DNA from: Pseudomonas sp. CROZ-RG-20F-R04-15
GTDB taxonomy: Bacteria; Pseudomonadota; Gammaproteobacteria; Pseudomonadales; Pseudomonadaceae
Reading direction: 5' to 3'
Length of the DNA: 64,000 nt
NCBI RefSeq assembly: GCF_022662375.1
Contig: NZ_JAKNQL010000001.1
Span: 682,001-746,000 of the forward strand
The notes under the pieces were generated by a model, which was not told the DNA's origin, made no database searches, and saw nothing but the letters and a program-made list of their open reading frames with translations. This document shows positions 43,784 to 51,959 of this stretch, piece after piece (within the stretch, counting starts at the first letter, position 1; every line of letters begins with the position of its first letter). A program made the position numbers and the translations under genes.

Positions 43784-44665
43784 TCAGCGCAGGGTCTTGA
43801 GGATCGTTTGCAACTGGGTTTGGCCCGCTTCATTCAACGGGAATACCGGCAAACGTGGATCACCCACCTCAAGCCCGGTCTGCCGCAACCCGGCCTTGAT
43901 CGTCGCCGGCAAGCCACCCTTGAGAATGAAATCCAGCAGCGGCAGCTGGCGATAGAACAAATCCCGCGCGCGATCCAGATCGCCGGCCATGGCCGCGTCA
44001 TAAAGGTCCAGGTTCAGCTGCGGGATCAGGTTCGGCGCCGCTGTGCACCAGCCTTTCGCCCCGGCGGCAAACGCTTCCAGTGCCAGCGGATTGCAGCCGT
44101 TGTAGAACGGTACCTGACCTTCGCCGAGCAGTTGCAGCTTGTGCATGCGCTGAATATCGCCGGTGCTCTCTTTGACCATGGTTACGTTTTCCACGCCGTT
44201 GACGATGCGCAGAATCAAATCAACCGACATGTCGGTGCCGCTGGTGGCCGGGTTGTTGTAGAGCATGATCGGCACGCCGATGCTCTCGCCGATGGCACGG
44301 TAGTGGGCGAGGATTTCTGCCTCTGTGAGCTTCCAGTACGAGGCCGGCAGCACCATCACCACATCGGCGCCGTGGGCTTCAGCGAAACGCGCGCGGCGTA
44401 CGGCTTTGGCGGTGGTCAGGTCAGACACGCTGACGATGGTCGGCACACGTTTGGCCACGTGCTTGATGCTGAATTCGGCAACCTGATCCCACTCCGCATC
44501 GCTCAGATAAGCGCCTTCGCCGGTGCTGCCCAGTGGCGCGATGGCGTGGACGCCGCTGTCGATCAAGCGATCGATCGATTGGCCGAGCGCGGGCAGATCC
44601 AGCCCTTCGCCATTGGCGCCGAACGGGGTGATGGTGTAACCGATAATGCCGTGAATAGTGGACAT
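43784..44665 (-). CDS. DapA-like aldolase (dihydrodipicolinate synthase family)
   Basis: A 293-residue class I aldolase/lyase of the DHDPS/NAL family. The Schiff-base lysine is Lys165 (TMVKESTGD), the catalytic tyrosine Tyr136 (MLYNNPATSG), and the substrate loop GSTGE lies at 46-50. Its pairing with a class II aldolase and an XRE-cupin regulator argues against lysine synthesis and for breakdown of a keto or sugar acid. It lies 22 bp after the class II aldolase gene, in one operon with it. Substrate unknown. Confidence 0.87.
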   Translation of the reverse strand: MSTIHGIIGYTITPFGANGEGLDLPALGQSIDRLIDSGVHAIAPLGSTGEGAYLSDAEWDQVAEFSIKHVAKRVPTIVSVSDLTTAKAVRRARFAEAHGADVVMVLPASYWKLTEAEILAHYRAIGESIGVPIMLYNNPATSGTDMSVDLILRIVNGVENVTMVKESTGDIQRMHKLQLLGEGQVPFYNGCNPLALEAFAAGAKGWCTAAPNLIPQLNLDLYDAAMAGDLDRARDLFYRQLPLLDFILKGGLPATIKAGLRQTGLEVGDPRLPVFPLNEAGQTQLQTILKTLR

Positions 44666-44687
44666 GGGAATCTCTCCGTAACAGGGT

Positions 44688-45470
44688 TCAGTTCAGGCAA
44701 TCGGCGTGTTGGCGCAGGTTCTGCCGAGCGTAATAGTTGAAGGCGGCGGCGTGGCGTTTTGGCTTGGCGATCCAGTCATGAGCTTCGCGGCCCAGCTCGG
44801 GAATGATCGGTTTGATCGTGCCGGCGGCCATCGCCAGCAGTTGCAACCTGGCTGCACGCTCGATCAATTGGGCAATGACACACGCCTCTTCGATCGTCGT
44901 GCCGGTCGACAGCTGACCGTGGTGCGAAAGCAGGATCGCGCGTTTGTCGCCCAGTGCACCGGCAATCAACTCGCCCTCTTCGTTACCGACCGGCACGCCC
45001 GGCCAGCCTTCGAGAAATGCGCAGTCGTCGTACAGCGGGCACAGATCCATGTGGGAAATCTGCAGTGGTACTTCCAGCATCGACAGCGCGGCCACGTGGG
45101 TCGGGTGAGTGTGGATGATGCAGTTCACATCCGGACGGGCGCGGTACACCCAGCTGTGGAAACGGTTGGCCGGATTGGCCATGCCGTGACCTTCGAGGAC
45201 TTCCAGATCCTCGTTGACCAGCAACAGATTGCTCGCAGTGATTTCGTCGAAACCCAGACCCAGTTGCTGAGTGTAATAGGTGCCGGGCTGCGGGCCACGA
45301 GCGGTGATTTGTCCGGCCAGACCTGAGTCGTGACCGTTCTCGAAAAGAATCCGACAGGTCAGGGCCAGCTTTTGCCGGTCTGTCCACGTATTATCCGCCA
45401 GGCTTTTTTGCATCTGGGTCAGCGCTTGCTTGACCAGTTGGTCTTTGGGTAGTGCTAATGTCTTGGCCAT
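44688..45470 (-). CDS. Class II aldolase/adducin-family protein
   Basis: A 260-residue zinc-dependent aldolase/epimerase-type protein. The metal histidines are in IIHTHPTH (His120, His122, His125), a later HHGQLSTG gives the fourth, and GHDSGLAGQITAR is the substrate/phosphate loop. The start at 45470 has AAAGGAC seven bases upstream. It begins just after a palindromic operator facing the divergent XRE-cupin gene. Substrate unknown; a decarboxylase or aldolase role on a hydroxy acid is possible. Confidence 0.87.
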   Translation of the reverse strand: MAKTLALPKDQLVKQALTQMQKSLADNTWTDRQKLALTCRILFENGHDSGLAGQITARGPQPGTYYTQQLGLGFDEITASNLLLVNEDLEVLEGHGMANPANRFHSWVYRARPDVNCIIHTHPTHVAALSMLEVPLQISHMDLCPLYDDCAFLEGWPGVPVGNEEGELIAGALGDKRAILLSHHGQLSTGTTIEEACVIAQLIERAARLQLLAMAAGTIKPIIPELGREAHDWIAKPKRHAAAFNYYARQNLRQHADCLN

Positions 45471-45495
45471 GTCTGTGTCCTTTGGGTGATTGCAA

Positions 45496-45531
45496 ATGAC
45501 ACTAAAGAGGCTATATGACACAAAGTGTCAT
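45496..45531. promoter_or_regulatory. Palindromic operator of the XRE-cupin regulator
   Basis: ATGACACAAAGTGTCAT (45515-45531) is a perfect 7+3+7 palindrome. A half-site ATGACACT lies at 45496-45503, 19 bp away. It lies in the 106-bp divergent gap between the aldolase and the regulator. Confidence 0.78.
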
Positions 45532-45576
45532 TGGCAAGCACAAATCGTCGCTTCCTTGCTGGAATAACCGCTGCGC

Positions 45577-46119
45577 ATGTCTATCCGTTTGAAATTATTG
45601 AGAAAAAAACTTGGCGTAACCCTTGAGGCACTGGCCGAAAAATCCGGCATGACCAAGAGTTATCTGTCGAAAGTCGAGCGCGGGCTGAACACCCCGTCGA
45701 TTGCGGCCGCGTTGAAGCTGGCGAAAGCGCTGAATGTGAAAGTCGAGGAATTGTTCTCCGAAGACAACGTCAGCCTCGACAGCTACAGCCTGGTGCGCAG
45801 CCACGAGCGTCAGTCACTGGCGGCGAATGACCAGAGCCCGGGGTATGCGGTGCTGGCGCATCAGGTCAGCGAGCGCAACCTGCTGCCGTTCATCATCTAC
45901 CCGCCAAAAGAGTTCAGCGACAAGACCTTCAAGGAGCATTTGGGCGAGGAGTTTCTGTTCGTTCACGAAGGGCAGGTCGAGGTGGATTTCATGAACGAGA
46001 AGGTTTTGTTGGAGCGCGGTGATGCGCTGCACTTCAATGCGCAAAAGCCGCACCGGATCCGGTCAGTGGGGGATGTGCAGGCGCAGTTGCTGGTGGTGGT
46101 GCACAGCAGCGAAGACTGA
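45577..46119 (+). CDS. XRE-family regulator with C-terminal cupin domain
   Basis: A 180-residue protein: helix-turn-helix at residues 5-60 (LEALAEKSGMTKSYLSKVERGLNTPSIA-type) and a cupin_2 barrel at about 105-178 (EFLFVHEGQVEVDF, GDALHFNAQKPHRI). Such regulators usually control a neighbouring catabolic gene and sense its substrate. It is divergent from the class II aldolase and dapA-like pair across a palindrome, and is the likely regulator of both. Confidence 0.92.
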   Translation: MSIRLKLLRKKLGVTLEALAEKSGMTKSYLSKVERGLNTPSIAAALKLAKALNVKVEELFSEDNVSLDSYSLVRSHERQSLAANDQSPGYAVLAHQVSERNLLPFIIYPPKEFSDKTFKEHLGEEFLFVHEGQVEVDFMNEKVLLERGDALHFNAQKPHRIRSVGDVQAQLLVVVHSSED

Positions 46120-46132
46120 GGTGCCCCCAAAA

Positions 46133-46202
46133 GCTTCGCGAGCAGGCTCGCTCCCACAGGTTGAATGCATTCCAAAAGTGGGAGCGAGCCAGCTCGCGAA
46201 GG
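46133..46202. repeat. REPIN 13 (inward form, one arm decayed)
   Basis: CTTCGCGAGCAGGCTCGCTC and an imperfect inverse with GAGCCAGCTC in place of GAGCCTGCTC; spacer with AATGCATTCC. It lies between convergent genes. Confidence 0.86.
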
Positions 46203-46219
46203 CGTCAGACCGGTTTACA

Positions 46220-47239
46220 TCAAACCTCGACCGGCACCGACAACTTCGGATTCCCCAACGCATGGCTCTTCGCATCAAAAAACCGCAACGCAATCCCCGT
46301 CCCCTCAAACACCTTCGCGTAATGCCGCTTCTGATGCTGAACAAACGCCGCACTGCGCGGATAAATCGAGATCGCCACCGTCGCAGGTTTCGCCAGGCGC
46401 AGCGCGCGCACGATGTGCGCATCCTGCTCGCCCAAGGCATGACCAAAGATGCACAAACCGCCGTCATGCCCCAACAACTGCTCATAACAAAACGACAGAT
46501 AGTCCGAACTGCGAATGGTCTTGAGCTTGTCCGCACTCGGCCCTTCGGTGACGAACAGCGGTACGTCATCCAGCGTCTTGATCGTGTTGTTGATCGCGAA
46601 ACTGCCGAGCAGCGTGCCTTCGGTTGAGGTCAGTTTGCGCGCGGTGCCGTCCTGATTGCGCACCAGGTGCAGACCTCCGTGCAGATACAGCAAACGCGGT
46701 TTGTCAGTGCTGCTTTCGCTCAGGTCGAAACTCGCGTTCGGGCCATTGAACAGGTCGTCGATGGCGTCGCTTTGGTGTTGCAGCGCCCAGTAGTTGAGCA
46801 GGTCGTAATTGGTGGTAAACACCGTGCGATAACGCGCCAGTTCTTCATTCAAAACCGTCAGCGTCGAAGGCTTCACCAGTCGCCACGGAATGTGTACCGC
46901 GTGCACGGTGTTGATCAGCGCTTCCTTGATCGCGTAGTAGCGATTGCGCGGCGCCGCCGAGCTGACGGCCAGCGCCTTGTTGACCCGGCTGGTGGTTTTC
47001 AGCGCGCCAAGCACCTGCTCGAAGCTGCGCGTCTGCATCGCGTCAAATACGGCAAGTTCCGAGGCGCTCAGCGGTTTTTCTTCGACGGTGCGGGCGTTTT
47101 CGAACAGCGAGTCATAGCCGAAATCGTCCCACACCGCGCGGCTGGCGCCATTGCCCACCAGCAAACCGTTGAACTCGGTCGCGGCGCGCAGGGTGTTCCA
47201 GTCTTCGAGGGTGGCGTCGACATCGAGAAAATCGGTCAT
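46220..47239 (-). CDS. SIR2-like protein (DUF4917 type)
   Basis: A 339-residue soluble protein. Four blocks follow the order of SIR2-like NAD-binding domains: GNGAS (residues 29-33), FTTNYDLL (141-148), LYLHGGLH (184-191) and FGHALGEQDAHI (265-276). In SIR2 enzymes the Asn of TTNYD and the His of LHG (here Asn144 and His187) are catalytic. This fits the DUF4917 family as I recall it. Stand-alone and fused SIR2-like domains often act as NAD+-depleting effectors in phage defence; that role is inference here, since no partner gene adjoins. I start at 47239 (MTDFLDV); a 20-residue extension is possible. Confidence 0.75.
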   Translation of the reverse strand: MTDFLDVDATLEDWNTLRAATEFNGLLVGNGASRAVWDDFGYDSLFENARTVEEKPLSASELAVFDAMQTRSFEQVLGALKTTSRVNKALAVSSAAPRNRYYAIKEALINTVHAVHIPWRLVKPSTLTVLNEELARYRTVFTTNYDLLNYWALQHQSDAIDDLFNGPNASFDLSESSTDKPRLLYLHGGLHLVRNQDGTARKLTSTEGTLLGSFAINNTIKTLDDVPLFVTEGPSADKLKTIRSSDYLSFCYEQLLGHDGGLCIFGHALGEQDAHIVRALRLAKPATVAISIYPRSAAFVQHQKRHYAKVFEGTGIALRFFDAKSHALGNPKLSVPVEV

Positions 47240-47396
47240 TGCGTAGGAAGTCTCAAAACAAAGGGGCTGATGGGCGGCGACTTTATCACGAGCGGGCATT
47301 GAGCCAGATCAACATCGCGCGTGACCGATCGGTCGATGCTGTGTCTATCCGTCGAACCGGAGCAGTCGATTCGGCCCCCTGTCAGGAGACGCGCGC

Positions 47397-48545
47397 ATGA
47401 CCAGTACCTTTTTCATTCCGGCGGTAAACATCATGGGCAACGGCTGCCTCGACGAAGCCATGGTCGCGATCCGCAACTATGGTTTTCGCAAGGCGCTGAT
47501 CGTCACCGATGCGGGGCTGGCCAAGGCTGGCGTGGCGACGATGGTCGCCGAGAAGCTGGCGATGCAGGACATCGATTCGGTGATTTTCGACGGCGCCAAG
47601 CCAAACCCGAGCATCGCCAATGTCGAGTCCGGGCTGGAACTGCTCAAGGAAAGCCGCTGCGATTTCGTCGTGTCGCTGGGCGGCGGTTCGCCCCACGATT
47701 GCGCCAAGGGCATCGCCCTGTGTGCGACCAACGGCGGACAGATCGCTGATTACGAAGGCGTCGATCAATCGAGCAAGCCGCAACTGCCGCTGATCGCGAT
47801 CAACACCACTGCCGGCACCGCCAGCGAGATGACCCGCTTCTGCATCATCACCGACGAATCGCGTCACGTGAAAATGGCCATTGTCGATCGCAATGTCACG
47901 CCGCTGCTGTCGGTCAATGACCCGGAACTGATGGTCGCCATGCCCAAAGGTCTGACCGCCGCCACTGGCATGGACGCGCTGACCCACGCCATCGAAGCCT
48001 ATGTTTCGACCGCTGCCAACCCGATCACCGATGCCTGCGCATTGAAGGCGATGACCCTGATCAGCAACAACCTGCGCCTGGCCGTGCGCGACGGCCGCGA
48101 CCTCGCCGCACGGGAAAACATGGCATACGCGCAGTTCCTCGCCGGCATGGCCTTCAACAATGCCTCGCTCGGTTACGTGCATGCGATGGCGCATCAATTG
48201 GGCGGTTTCTACGACCTGCCCCATGGCGTGTGCAACGCCGTGCTGCTGCCCCATGTGCAGACGTTCAATGCGCTGGTGTGTGCCGATCGGCTGACCGATG
48301 TGGCCCACGCCATGGGTGCGGATATTCGCGGTTTCAGCGCGGAAGAGGGCGCCCAGGCGGCGATCACTGCGATCCGTTGCCTGGCCAAAGATGTCGAGAT
48401 TCCGGGTGGCCTGCGCGAACTCGGCGCCAGGCTCAGCGACATTCCGGTGCTCGCCGCCAATGCGCTGAAAGACGCCTGCGGTTTGACGAATCCTCGGGCG
48501 GCGGATCAGCGCCAGATCGAGGAGGTTTTTCGTAACGCGTTTTGA
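47397..48545 (+). CDS. Iron-containing (group III) alcohol dehydrogenase
   Basis: A 382-residue member of the Fe-ADH family, NAD(P)-dependent. The nucleotide motif is [12 protein letters not shown] (near residue 96). The metal histidines lie in [12 protein letters not shown] and [13 protein letters not shown]. It begins [15 protein letters not shown], close to YiaY/AdhB-type enzymes. It oxidises an alcohol or reduces an aldehyde in the cytoplasm; the substrate is unknown. The start has CAGGAGACGCGCGC before it. It is divergent from the SIR2-like gene and stands alone. Confidence 0.92.
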   Translation: MTSTFFIPAVNIMGNGCLDEAMVAIRNYGFRKALIVTDAGLAKAGVATMVAEKLAMQDIDSVIFDGAKPNPSIANVESGLELLKESRCDFVVSLGGGSPHDCAKGIALCATNGGQIADYEGVDQSSKPQLPLIAINTTAGTASEMTRFCIITDESRHVKMAIVDRNVTPLLSVNDPELMVAMPKGLTAATGMDALTHAIEAYVSTAANPITDACALKAMTLISNNLRLAVRDGRDLAARENMAYAQFLAGMAFNNASLGYVHAMAHQLGGFYDLPHGVCNAVLLPHVQTFNALVCADRLTDVAHAMGADIRGFSAEEGAQAAITAIRCLAKDVEIPGGLRELGARLSDIPVLAANALKDACGLTNPRAADQRQIEEVFRNAF

Positions 48546-48593
48546 GACGCCATGACGGGCTCAATGGCTTGACTGCTATGTTTCGCCCTTGCC

Positions 48594-49187
48594 CTAAGTG
48601 GTCACCGTAAACGTTCGGACACGGCCCCAATCTGACAATTCTCCATTGATATTGTGAACGGCGGATATTCGATACCTGCCTTCCGGTAAGGGGTGCGTAA
48701 CTTGTGTATGCCATTGCTTTTCGCTGTCGACGCCGGCTCTGGCAATCTCCAGGTCGGTGTCCAGATCGATAATGCTAACGATGCCAATGGGCTTTGTGAC
48801 ATCTCCACGAAAAACCGGAACGGCATCTACCTTGGCTTCTTCCTCCGGTTCCTTAACTACTGGAATGTTGATGGGGGGGAACAAGAACGCCTCGTATTTG
48901 CGCTCCTCACTCCAATCTGACATGACGCCTTCCACCTCCTGGCGGGCCTTGATCCTATGCTCTCCCGTAAACTGGGCACCGCTGAAGCTAAACGCCCATC
49001 GTCCCTTCGCGCTGACCTGTCCTCCACCCAGCGAATGCGACTCTTCAGCGTTCCAAACCTGCACCAGCGCACCCGGTATACCGCTGCCGAGAAAAAGTGT
49101 TGCAACCCCCGTTTTCTTGCCCTCTTCGGGGTACGTGATGGTCGGGGGCGGGACAGGTTGCGTATTGGGCTTGTCGGTAGTGGTCAT
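48594..49187 (-). CDS. Two-domain Ig-like/beta-sandwich protein
   Basis: A 197-residue protein without signal peptide. It contains two similar roughly 85-residue units (about residues 14-100 and 110-197), both with an SDW turn (EGVMSDWSEER; GELSDWGRVRTF) and with GxxxVSAKGRW/DSEKQWHT strand pairs, typical of bacterial Ig-like repeats found in large adhesins and in Pseudomonas toxin-linked proteins. It is divergent from the delta-60-repeat gene. I do not recognise its job; it may be a surface or export-associated protein. Confidence 0.7.
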   Translation of the reverse strand: MTTTDKPNTQPVPPPTITYPEEGKKTGVATLFLGSGIPGALVQVWNAEESHSLGGGQVSAKGRWAFSFSGAQFTGEHRIKARQEVEGVMSDWSEERKYEAFLFPPINIPVVKEPEEEAKVDAVPVFRGDVTKPIGIVSIIDLDTDLEIARAGVDSEKQWHTQVTHPLPEGRYRISAVHNINGELSDWGRVRTFTVTT

Positions 49188-49406
49188 TGTTCTTCTCGTT
49201 TCAAGCTGACTTGAATCGAGAGGTTGGCATGACACGTTTCATTTCGAACCTGTAAGAACTACCAGTTTTTTAGCTTGTTTTGGTCGAACCTTAATTTCGT
49301 CTTTTTCTAAAAAACTGTCATTTCTGTCAGTTGTATCGCTTGGGTGCTTCGGATCGAATGCTCTGAACAACGGGATCTACTTCGATCTTTTGAGGAGCAC
49401 ACGAAC

Positions 49407-50153
49407 ATGCCGAAAGCCACAGCACCCAAAGTATCGAAAGCCCGCAAAACAGCAAAAGCACAGTCAGCGGGAGATCTGGATGATCGCTTTGGCCTGCGCA
49501 CGATGAAGTTTCCCGCAGCGAGCAAAACCATTGGCCATGGGGTGGCGATAACCCCGACAGGGCAGATCATGGTCAGCGCAACCGTTGAGGTATCGGGCCT
49601 TTCGTATTACGGGCTGGTGCGTCTGGATGCCAATGGCGATCCAGATCCGGACTTTGGTAAGGCCGGCTATCTTCGCGGCCAATTTGGCACGGGTCTGCTC
49701 TCGCAAGGCGGACAGTTGCTCGTTGCTGCAAACGGTCGGATCTATCTGTGCGGTGTGATCGGCGTGATCAAAGGCACGGCCATCGACTACCAACAGGTCA
49801 TCGCCCGCTTTCTGCCCGATGGCTCGCCGGATACCGGCTTCGGCGACGACAAGAGCGGCTATCGGATTGTGCCCACGCGTATTCCTCTCCTGACAGGTGC
49901 CACGGGTGGGCGTCTGATTCTAGCGAAATCCACGCCTCAGGCAGCCGAGCCGGACCGACTGCTTTTCGTGACCTCGCAAAAGGGCAGCGGCTTGCTGACG
50001 CGGTTCCATCTCGATGGCTCGGACGACTCATCGTTCGCTAGCAACGGCTGGATCGTCCTGACCCTGTCTGGGGTGGGGATTTCGTTGCCGGGAATCATCC
50101 AGCTCGACGATGGGCTGATTCTCGTGCATGGCAAGACAGAGGTAATGAACTAG
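49407..50153 (+). CDS. Delta-60-repeat beta-propeller protein, N-terminal part (interrupted by amber stop)
   Basis: This frame encodes 248 residues: a basic start (PKATAPKVSKARKTAKA) and then delta-60-type repeats with the pattern F-x-x-x-G-x-x-D-x-x-F-x-x-x-G (RLDANGDPDPDFGKAG, RFLPDGSPDTGFGDD, RFHLDGSDDSSFASNG). It stops at a TAG (50151-50153) inside a repeat. The same frame continues without shift into the next entry, so the whole (49407-50735) is best read as one propeller gene with a nonsense codon, probably CAG to TAG. The ribosome site GAGGAG is strong. Function unknown; such repeats occur in surface or secreted proteins. Confidence 0.75.
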   Translation: MPKATAPKVSKARKTAKAQSAGDLDDRFGLRTMKFPAASKTIGHGVAITPTGQIMVSATVEVSGLSYYGLVRLDANGDPDPDFGKAGYLRGQFGTGLLSQGGQLLVAANGRIYLCGVIGVIKGTAIDYQQVIARFLPDGSPDTGFGDDKSGYRIVPTRIPLLTGATGGRLILAKSTPQAAEPDRLLFVTSQKGSGLLTRFHLDGSDDSSFASNGWIVLTLSGVGISLPGIIQLDDGLILVHGKTEVMN

Positions 50154-50162
50154 GGACTGGCC

Positions 50163-50735
50163 ATGGCGTTCGACAGTGCCGGAAAAGTCGCAGACACCTT
50201 TGGCGACAAGGGAATATTGCTGTTGAACCTTGAAAAGGAAGGCAAGCCGCTCGAAAGCGCGGTGGAGCACATCGTTGTGCAAACGGCGGCGCGCTTGCTC
50301 GTGCTCGGTTCGGCGGTCGAAGCACTGGAAGGCAGGAAATTTCAGCATGCGTTCATCAAGGGGTTCACTTCCACCGGCAAGGAAGATGAAACGTTCAATG
50401 GCAAAAATCCTGTTTTTACGTTGACCACAGAGGAAAAGGATCTCAGGCGTTGGAAAGCAGGATTCGCGCTGGATGACATTGCCGGCAAAAGAATTGTCAC
50501 GGTCGGACAAACGTCGGGCGGCACACGAGGTTTGTTGACGGGGGGCTTTTTGGTCGATGGTGCTGTGGATCAATCGTTTAATGTCGAGGGCGCGAAGGAT
50601 ATTGCGTGGACCGCCATCGATGCCTGTCCGCAGAGTTCTGCGATCCTTGTGCTGGGAAGGAGCGACAACGGCGCGCAGTTGATCCGCTTGCTGACCGCAC
50701 CTGTGATTAAACGCGGTAACAGCCCCGGCCATTGA
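50163..50735 (+). CDS. Delta-60-repeat beta-propeller protein, C-terminal part
   Basis: These 190 residues lie in the same frame as the entry before, starting three codons after its amber stop. They continue the repeat series (AFDSAGKVADTFGDKG, GFTSTGKEDETFNGKN, GFLVDGAVDQSFNVEG). Restart at the ATG at 50163 is possible but no good ribosome site precedes it. The open frame has stayed intact for 190 codons after the stop, which suggests a recent mutation, read-through, or a sequencing error. Confidence 0.65.
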   Translation: MAFDSAGKVADTFGDKGILLLNLEKEGKPLESAVEHIVVQTAARLLVLGSAVEALEGRKFQHAFIKGFTSTGKEDETFNGKNPVFTLTTEEKDLRRWKAGFALDDIAGKRIVTVGQTSGGTRGLLTGGFLVDGAVDQSFNVEGAKDIAWTAIDACPQSSAILVLGRSDNGAQLIRLLTAPVIKRGNSPGH

Positions 50736-50798
50736 TCAGTTGCAGATAAATCCGGGCTATCCTGCCGACTCGGAACAACCCCAGTCAGCGAGCCCACC

Positions 50799-51710
50799 AT
50801 GCTGCAAAAGAGCCTGATCCGCCGCCTCGACCTGATCACCCTGCAACTGTTCGTCGCCGTCCATGAAGAGGGCACGCTGACCCGTGCGGCCTCGCGTGAA
50901 GCCATCGCAGTCTCGGCGGCGAGCAAGCGCCTGATGGAGCTGGAAGAGGCGCTCGGGATCAGCTTGTTCGTGCGTCAGGCCAAGGGCATGACGCTGACGC
51001 CCGCCGGTGAAACGCTGCTGCACCATGCGCGGCAGATGCTGTTCAACGTCGAGAAAATGGGCCTGGAACTCGGCGAGCACAGCCACGGTGTGCGCGGTTA
51101 TGTGCGCATGCTGGCGAACCTGTCGGCGATCATTCAGTTTCTTCCCGAGGACCTTCGCGACTTCTCCGCGCAGCACCCGCAGGTCAAGACTGACCTCGAA
51201 GAACGGCCCAGCGCTGGGGTGATTCAAGGTGTGCTCGATGGCGTGGCGGATCTCGGCATTTGCTCCAACGACAGCGACACCAAAGGTCTGCGCAGCGTGT
51301 TGTACCGCGAGGACAAACTGGTAGTGGTCATGCTGCCAGAACATCCCTTGGCCGCGCGTGAATCGCTGGCGTTCGATGAGACGCTGGACAGCGATTACGT
51401 CGGTTTGCACGCCGCCAGCTCGATCAATATGCGCACCCACGCGGCAGCGCGTCAGGCTGGCAAGGTTTTGCGCATTCGCATTCATGTGCCGGGCTTCGAC
51501 GCGGTGTGCCGGATGGTCCAGGCCAACATGGGCATTGGCATTTTGCCGCAGCGTGCCTATGAACTGTTTGGTCAGGCATTGGGGTTGCACGCGGTGCCGT
51601 TGACGGATGACTGGTCGGATCGCGCGTTGATTGTGGTGGTGCGGGACGAGGCGCAGTTGTCGCCGGTGAGTCGGTTGTTGTTTGAGCATTTGCGTGGGCA
51701 GGGCGCATAG
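50799..51710 (+). CDS. LysR-family transcriptional regulator
   Basis: A 303-residue LysR protein: helix-turn-helix at residues 10-68 (FVAVHEEGTLTRAASREAIAVSAASKRLMELEEALG) and the substrate-binding domain at about 95-295. It precedes, in the same direction, the CoA-transferase/lyase/MFS genes with a REPIN between, and is the likely regulator of that cluster (inference from position). The spacing to the previous gene is only 63 bp. Confidence 0.9.
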   Translation: MLQKSLIRRLDLITLQLFVAVHEEGTLTRAASREAIAVSAASKRLMELEEALGISLFVRQAKGMTLTPAGETLLHHARQMLFNVEKMGLELGEHSHGVRGYVRMLANLSAIIQFLPEDLRDFSAQHPQVKTDLEERPSAGVIQGVLDGVADLGICSNDSDTKGLRSVLYREDKLVVVMLPEHPLAARESLAFDETLDSDYVGLHAASSINMRTHAAARQAGKVLRIRIHVPGFDAVCRMVQANMGIGILPQRAYELFGQALGLHAVPLTDDWSDRALIVVVRDEAQLSPVSRLLFEHLRGQGA

Positions 51711-51730
51711 ATCTTCAGTGAATGTTCCGG

Positions 51731-51828
51731 CCTCTTCGCGAGCAGGCTCGCTCCCACAGTGGATGTGTGTTGAACACAGAATCTGCAGCCGCCACGAAAC
51801 CCCGTGGGAGCGAGCCTGCTCGCGAAGA
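51731..51828. repeat. REPIN 14 (inward form, G-type arms)
   Basis: CCTCTTCGCGAGCAGGCTCG and its inverse with a longer spacer of about 50 bp. It lies between the LysR gene and the CoA-transferase gene. Confidence 0.88.
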
Positions 51829-51959
51829 CTGACCTGAGTTCGCTACATCCCCCGAGCGTTCGCATTTCGCGAACGCCCATTGCCAAGAGACGGCTGGATT
51901 ACCCGATCATCGTTCCTCTAGCCTTGGTCACCTATTCCAAGAACAAGAGGTACCCCGCG

